A stretch of DNA of 46,031 bases. It comes from JAWLFI01 sp964627995 (GTDB taxonomy: Bacteria > Bacteroidota > Bacteroidia > Chitinophagales > Saprospiraceae). Positions within the stretch are counted from its first letter, which is position 1. Each line of letters begins with the position of its first letter. The notes under the pieces were generated by a model. It was not told where the DNA came from. It worked only from the letters and a program-made list of their open reading frames with translations, and made no database searches. Below are positions 41,886-46,031 of this stretch, one piece after another. The translations under genes and the position numbers were made by a program. The stretch lies in assembly GCA_964627995.1 (NCBI GenBank), contig CAZVLN010000017.1:1-46031 (forward strand), in the 5' to 3' direction.

Positions 41886-42776
41886 TTGGCCGTTTACTCA
41901 ATAGGAGATCTTGAAAAATTGTCGGGGATAAAAGCCCACACTATCCGTATTTGGGAAAAGAGATACGATTTATTAAGACCAAAACGCACTGATTCTAATA
42001 TAAGATATTATTGTGACGGCGATCTCAAGCAACTGATGAATATTGCCATTCTCAAAAAAGAGGGTATGAGGATTTCCCAAATTGCTGCCTTGAGCCCTTC
42101 GGATATGAGAAAGAAAGTGCGAGGAGTAAATCAAAACGATTCTGGAGGTCACCCTCAAATTGACGCCTTGATGTTGGCTATGATTGAATTTGATCAAGAT
42201 CATTTTGATAAGCTGATGGACAATTACATTAGTGCTATGGGTTTTGAAAATTGTATGGTTGAGGTCATATACCCATTGCTCAACAAACTAAGTATCTTGT
42301 GGATGACAGGTTCAATAAAGCCCATTCAAGAGCAATTTATGAGCCTAATGATTCGCAATCGAATCATTTCTGCCACAAACGAACTTCCTCCACCTCAATC
42401 TAGTTTCACATTCCTACTTTATGTTCCCGAGGGTGAAAACCAAGAAATTAGCCTGCTTTTTTTACAGTATATCTTACGGGTTCGATCTATAAAATCGATT
42501 AACGTAGGATTAGATATAGCTTTAGAGGATATACGTGATGTGTGTTCCATTATTCAGCCCGATTATTTGTTCACGATTATGAATCAACCTCCAAAACGAA
42601 TGTCGGCAAAAAAGTATCTGGAGCACCTTAAGCCGATTATTCCCCAAGGGAAATTATGTATTTCTGGATACCAATTTGCACATACTGATTTTTCAGACTC
42701 CGATCAGATTGTATATCTGGATAGCTTACAAGAAACTGTTCAATATGTAGATAGTTTGTCCGAACGTAACAATTAG
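41886..42776 (+). CDS. MerR-family regulator with degenerate B12-binding-like domain
   Basis: The 296-residue protein has an N-terminal MerR DNA-binding domain (YSIGDLEKLSGIKAHTIRIWEKRY) quoted here in parts as YSIGDLEKLSGI and HTIRIWEKRY, and a C-terminal region resembling the cobalamin-binding domain of CarH/LitR regulators. The positions of the B12-contacting histidines appear altered: IKPIQEQFMSLMIR where related proteins have EHF, and PEGENQEISLL where they have ENHELGL. I infer it may not bind B12. Its target is unknown. The start is TTG 41886, the first codon of the conserved N-terminus, with no ATG nearby. It is divergent from bshA (146-bp gap). Confidence 0.83.
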   Translation: MAVYSIGDLEKLSGIKAHTIRIWEKRYDLLRPKRTDSNIRYYCDGDLKQLMNIAILKKEGMRISQIAALSPSDMRKKVRGVNQNDSGGHPQIDALMLAMIEFDQDHFDKLMDNYISAMGFENCMVEVIYPLLNKLSILWMTGSIKPIQEQFMSLMIRNRIISATNELPPPQSSFTFLLYVPEGENQEISLLFLQYILRVRSIKSINVGLDIALEDIRDVCSIIQPDYLFTIMNQPPKRMSAKKYLEHLKPIIPQGKLCISGYQFAHTDFSDSDQIVYLDSLQETVQYVDSLSERNN

Positions 42777-42847
42777 ATTTTAATTTCTCAAACCATTTTT
42801 TACGAGGCTAGGCCTACACTAAGGACAAATGACTTCTCTTTCCTAGA

Positions 42848-43645
42848 TTATTGTAACAATTTTTTGATGCGATTGTATTCTTGACCTCGAGATCGACGAG
42901 TAGAACATTTTAGTTCTTCAGCTTCATTTTTAATCTCCTCCACACGGTTTTTAGGGCTTGGATGTGTACTCAAAAACTCAGGCGGTTGTGGTTTGTCTTG
43001 AATTTTCTCGAAAAATGAAGCTGCTCCAGCAGCATTGTAGCGTGTGTTACAAAGATACCGTACAGAAGCGGCATCCGCCTGACTTTCATGAAATCGGCTA
43101 AATGAAAGTGAAGAAAGCGACAGAGCGATTTGGCCGATTAGGCCCGGTTCATTTTGTCCCGTGACGACCTGGCGAACGAGATCTAAGCCGTGCAGTTTTG
43201 TCATTTGAGCGGTTGAATGGCGATAGGCGGCATGAGCAATTTCATGACCCATAACTCCTGCAAGGTCATCGGCATGATCTAAATAAAGGATAAGGCCTGT
43301 ATATACATAAATGTATCCTCCAGGCGTGACAAAAGCATTAAGTGTTTCTTTATCGTCGATCAGATGGACTTCCCATGCAAAATCCTCTTTATGAGCAACC
43401 TCACCCGAATTTAAAATCTCTTTTGTCATGGATCGCAAATATCGATAAGCCTCCTCATTGCCACGTTCCGGCAAAAGTGGAAAGTTTTCATTATCAGACT
43501 TGATCTGCTCGCTGACTTGCATTCCTAGTTTCACATCATCTTCGACAGGGAAAAGATTAAAATTGTTCCACGCTTTTTTAGCGGGGTCACAACTCCAGGT
43601 GCCCAAAATGATCATACTAAAGATTACCGACAAAAAGATTTTCAT
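42848..43645 (-). CDS. M48-family metalloprotease, possible lipoprotein
   Basis: The 265-residue exported protease has the zinc-binding motif GHEIAHAAYRHS (HExxH, about residues 134-144), a second ligand region RFHESQADAASVRYL, and a late STHPSPKNRVEEI typical of BepA/LoiP-type M48 enzymes. A Cys after IILGTWSC may be lipidated, though Trp at the lipobox position is unusual. Such proteases act in envelope quality control. It starts 12 bp after the upstream deacylase gene on the same strand and converges with the MerR gene. Confidence 0.9.
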   Translation of the reverse strand: MKIFLSVIFSMIILGTWSCDPAKKAWNNFNLFPVEDDVKLGMQVSEQIKSDNENFPLLPERGNEEAYRYLRSMTKEILNSGEVAHKEDFAWEVHLIDDKETLNAFVTPGGYIYVYTGLILYLDHADDLAGVMGHEIAHAAYRHSTAQMTKLHGLDLVRQVVTGQNEPGLIGQIALSLSSLSFSRFHESQADAASVRYLCNTRYNAAGAASFFEKIQDKPQPPEFLSTHPSPKNRVEEIKNEAEELKCSTRRSRGQEYNRIKKLLQ

Positions 43646-43657
43646 ACGTATTCGATT

Positions 43658-44758
43658 TTACCATTGATATCCGAGCCCCATACCCAAATACTGAGCTGTG
43701 GCTAAATGAGACTTCAAATATACGGCTAAAAATGTACCTGAATTAAAATTGTTTCGTAAAAAGTAATACCGCAAGAATAACTGATTATAAATAGGAAAGG
43801 TCTCTATTTCCGTTTGAAGGTAAGTGCCAGCTACTACGCCAAAGCTGATGGGACCAAAAACAAACTCATCTGCGATATATATCAAATATGAGGTTGCAAA
43901 TTGCAGGGCTTCGGAGCGACTCACAATTCCCAACATGCCCCTGTAAAAATGTGCGCGCTCCATGTTTCTTTCCCGCTCTAAACCAAAATGAAGACGCTGC
44001 ACAGGTGTAAGCGACCGAATCAAAGCTACTTTGGCTACGTACACTGGAAACTTTGGTCCGGGGTACTCTCTTTGGCTGGTGCCGGCTAGCATTCCATACA
44101 TTTCAAAAGACCAATTTCGAAATCCAAAACCAGCGGATAGGCCCGATTTTAAACCGGGGGCTTTAGAAGAGCGAGTAAGTGAAAGTCCAAACTCAGCCGT
44201 GTTGAGGCCAGAGTTAGGGGAGGACACCCGACCATTAGACACGTGCGTAATATCTGAATAAATCCCCCACCGCCAGTTTCTGTAAAGGCGACTAAACTGC
44301 AGTTTTAAGCGCGTTATATTATTCCATTTAGAGCCTATTCCTGTATTTAATGGGTTTCTATGCCAGTGATAGGGCCTGGAAACTCGCGCAACCCCAATCC
44401 CAATAAAAAGATCTAATTGTCCAAATTTCGGCTTCTTAAATATTGGCATTTCAATAGAGGGGTAGGCTGAAAGGGCATGACCTAGTATAGATTGATTGCC
44501 AAAAGTGTGGTATCGAAAATGCAGGCCTATGTTTGGGTACCCATAAAAATTTGCCCAAGGCTGGCGATCATCCGTTTCCCAGCGGGCAGAAAAATCCAAG
44601 CTGTGCGTCCATTCGTTGGAGTTGAATAAAAATTGATCGGAGTGTCGTATTAAGCGACCTAAGCCTGTTTCAATCTGAAACTGGGTCGTTTGGCTTACAA
44701 GACTTTCTGAGGTCCAGCAAAAAAGTACCGATAAGAAAATGGCTATAGATTTTATCAC
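43658..44758 (-). CDS. Acyloxyacyl hydrolase / lipid A 3-O-deacylase (PagL-like) barrel
   Basis: PagL-type barrels remove acyl chains from lipid A in the outer membrane. The 366-residue protein has a signal sequence ending near LVSQ and the catalytic segment SDITHVSNGRVSSPNSGLN with His and Ser in the order HxSN, and a Glu about 15 residues later (NTAEFGLSL). Alternating barrel strands fill the rest, ending GMGLGYQW. The start is GTG 44758, sharing GTGA with the hutH stop, so the genes are probably coupled. M48 follows after 12 bp. Confidence 0.82.
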   Translation of the reverse strand: MIKSIAIFLSVLFCWTSESLVSQTTQFQIETGLGRLIRHSDQFLFNSNEWTHSLDFSARWETDDRQPWANFYGYPNIGLHFRYHTFGNQSILGHALSAYPSIEMPIFKKPKFGQLDLFIGIGVARVSRPYHWHRNPLNTGIGSKWNNITRLKLQFSRLYRNWRWGIYSDITHVSNGRVSSPNSGLNTAEFGLSLTRSSKAPGLKSGLSAGFGFRNWSFEMYGMLAGTSQREYPGPKFPVYVAKVALIRSLTPVQRLHFGLERERNMERAHFYRGMLGIVSRSEALQFATSYLIYIADEFVFGPISFGVVAGTYLQTEIETFPIYNQLFLRYYFLRNNFNSGTFLAVYLKSHLATAQYLGMGLGYQW

Positions 44759-46031
44759 AACTGGCGAATAAATCGGGTCGCGGCGACCATGTCATTATGC
44801 TGAATGCGATCAGCCTTTAACGAAGGAACCTCTTCCCTAAATTGTTTGTAAATCTTAGCTAATCGGTCCGAAAGTTGATCTGACCGAAAGCTCCAGGCTT
44901 GACAAGCTGTCAAAAATTCAACACCCAGAACTGACCAGGTATTATTTACAATGTCCCGTGTTTTTACACCCGCATTTGCAGACATAGATACGTGGTCCTC
45001 CTGACCCAAACTAGAAACTATTGAATCTACCGAGGCCGGCGTACATAATTGCTTGTTTTGACTAACAATGGAGGCCGCCGTATACTGGGCAATCATCATG
45101 CCGGAATGCAGTCCGGCGGAATCGATCAGGTAGCTCGGCAAACCGCGCTGACCTGAGATGAGTTGATAAATTCTGCGTTCCGATATGTTGCTCAGTTCAG
45201 AAAGAGCAATACCTAGATAATCGAGCACTAAAGCAATGGGCTGACCATGAAAATTGCCGGCCGATAAAATCTCATCTACCTCAGGAAGTACATTGGGATT
45301 GTCGGTGACTGCATTCAATTCCGCCTGCACTACAGATCGAACATGAGCCAATGCTGCGGCTGAAGCACCATGCACCTGAGGAACACAGCGAAACGAATAG
45401 GGATCTTGCACTGGTTTTCCAGGCCGTTTAGACAAATCACTGCCGTCTAACCACGACCGGATCTCTTCAGCAACGCGGATTTGACCGTCTTGTCTTCGAA
45501 TGGCATGCACCCGTTCGTGCAAAGGGGACAGTTGCACATTAAAAGATTCCATAGAAAGCGCAGCGCACATGTTTGCCTTGTGCAGAATTTGTTCTCCCTC
45601 CAAAACAGACCACGCCGCATATGCTGTCGAAAATTGTGTGCCATTTAGCAAAGCTAGTCCTTCTTTAGCCTGCAACTTTAAGGGAGACCAACCCATTTCT
45701 TCAAGTACCTTATCAGCGGGCATTTCCTTGCCTTTCCAAACGCAGTCACCTTCGCCTATCAAGGGCAGACTCAGATGAGCTAGTGGGGCCAAATCTCCGG
45801 AAGCGCCCAACGATCCTTGAGTGAATAGCACGGGCAAAATATCGGCATTGTAAAACTCAACTAAACGCTCGACTAATTTCAAACTAACACCCGACTTTCC
45901 GTAGCAAAAGTTCTGAATTTTTAATAGTAAAACGAGGCGAACCAGTTCTAAGGGGACTTTTGACCCCATGCCAGCTGCATGAGACCGAATCAAATTGACC
46001 TGCAAATTACCCAACTGCTCCGGCTCAATAG
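44755..46031 (-). CDS. hutH: Histidine ammonia-lyase-like protein (cut by window edge)
   Basis: HutH converts histidine to urocanate without cofactor, using a self-formed MIO group. About 424 residues are visible and the frame stays open to the window end, so the N-terminus lies outside. The MIO tripeptide Ala-Ser-Gly is in LGASGDLAPLAHL. Other family motifs are NLIRSHAAGMG, NGTQFSTAYAAW, DNPNVLPEVDEILSAGNFHG and SLGQEDHVSM. The overall pattern fits HutH, but aromatic ammonia-lyases with Tyr or Phe substrates are related and cannot be excluded without the N-terminal selectivity residues. No other hut genes are visible. It is coupled to the deacylase gene by a 4-bp overlap. Confidence 0.88.
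   Translation of the reverse strand, partial: IEPEQLGNLQVNLIRSHAAGMGSKVPLELVRLVLLLKIQNFCYGKSGVSLKLVERLVEFYNADILPVLFTQGSLGASGDLAPLAHLSLPLIGEGDCVWKGKEMPADKVLEEMGWSPLKLQAKEGLALLNGTQFSTAYAAWSVLEGEQILHKANMCAALSMESFNVQLSPLHERVHAIRRQDGQIRVAEEIRSWLDGSDLSKRPGKPVQDPYSFRCVPQVHGASAAALAHVRSVVQAELNAVTDNPNVLPEVDEILSAGNFHGQPIALVLDYLGIALSELSNISERRIYQLISGQRGLPSYLIDSAGLHSGMMIAQYTAASIVSQNKQLCTPASVDSIVSSLGQEDHVSMSANAGVKTRDIVNNTWSVLGVEFLTACQAWSFRSDQLSDRLAKIYKQFREEVPSLKADRIQHNDMVAATRFIRQL

Overview
The window comes from a Bacteroidota chromosome. It carries type IX secretion and gliding genes (porQ, porZ, gldH), a TonB with a proline-rich linker, and several -7 promoter elements of the form TAnnTTTG, and its genes lack clear Shine-Dalgarno leaders. 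Mevalonate-pathway genes, a mitochondrial-type citrate synthase, bacillithiol synthase BshA and diaminopimelate decarboxylase fit a marine or free-living lineage, for example Saprospiria- or Flavobacteriia-like, but the sequence alone does not fix the family. Gene density is high and DNA is moderately AT-rich. No insertion sequence, prophage, CRISPR array or rRNA operon was seen.

Layout. 1-6.1 kb: 5' part of ftsH, rsfS, divergent birA, a tRNA-Ser/tRNA-Pro unit with its own promoter and terminator, dnaA, and an operon encoding a membrane-anchored protein plus a 5'-nucleotidase split into two genes. 6.3-9.4 kb: HesB-type Fe-S protein, an unassigned candidate structured RNA, mpl and a secreted hydrolase. 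9.7-14.8 kb: type 2 IPP isomerase, HMG-CoA reductase, GYDIA-type GHMP kinase and thiL, with convergent trmB. 14.9-18.7 kb: a beta-barrel protein, a TlpA-like thioredoxin, grpE-dnaJ and gldH. 18.7-23.3 kb: an atypical SDR, haaO, a perfect bidirectional terminator, then gcvH-vanZ-like-tonB and citrate synthase on the minus strand. 23.5-28.4 kb: DUF3109 protein, a large SurA/PpiD-like foldase, a GC-rich hairpin-array element, a YwqK/MORN lipoprotein and porQ. 28.5-34.4 kb: a small CX4CH lipoprotein, a GT-C-like membrane protein, a DUF5777-like barrel, PBP4-like dacB and lysA. 34.4-36.9 kb (minus): DUF4294 protein, mvaD and a rhodanese lipoprotein. 37-41.7 kb: a membrane protein, nadD and porZ, overlapping convergent bshA. 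41.9-46 kb: a MerR regulator, then minus-strand hutH (cut by the window edge), a PagL-like lipid A deacylase and an M48 lipoprotease.

Functional links. HMG-CoA reductase, the GHMP kinase, MvaD and Idi2 supply much of an isoprenoid pathway. Mpl, DacB and LysA concern meso-DAP peptidoglycan. HaaO and NadD both serve NAD biosynthesis. PorQ, PorZ and GldH serve protein secretion and gliding. GrpE-DnaJ and the PpiD-like protein are folding factors.

Most of the window is ordinary core genome. The least explained parts are the compact GC-rich RNA-like segment at about 6.91-7.08 kb, the serial-hairpin element at about 26.44-26.64 kb, and -7 promoter elements placed so close to ATG codons that leaderless mRNAs are predicted.
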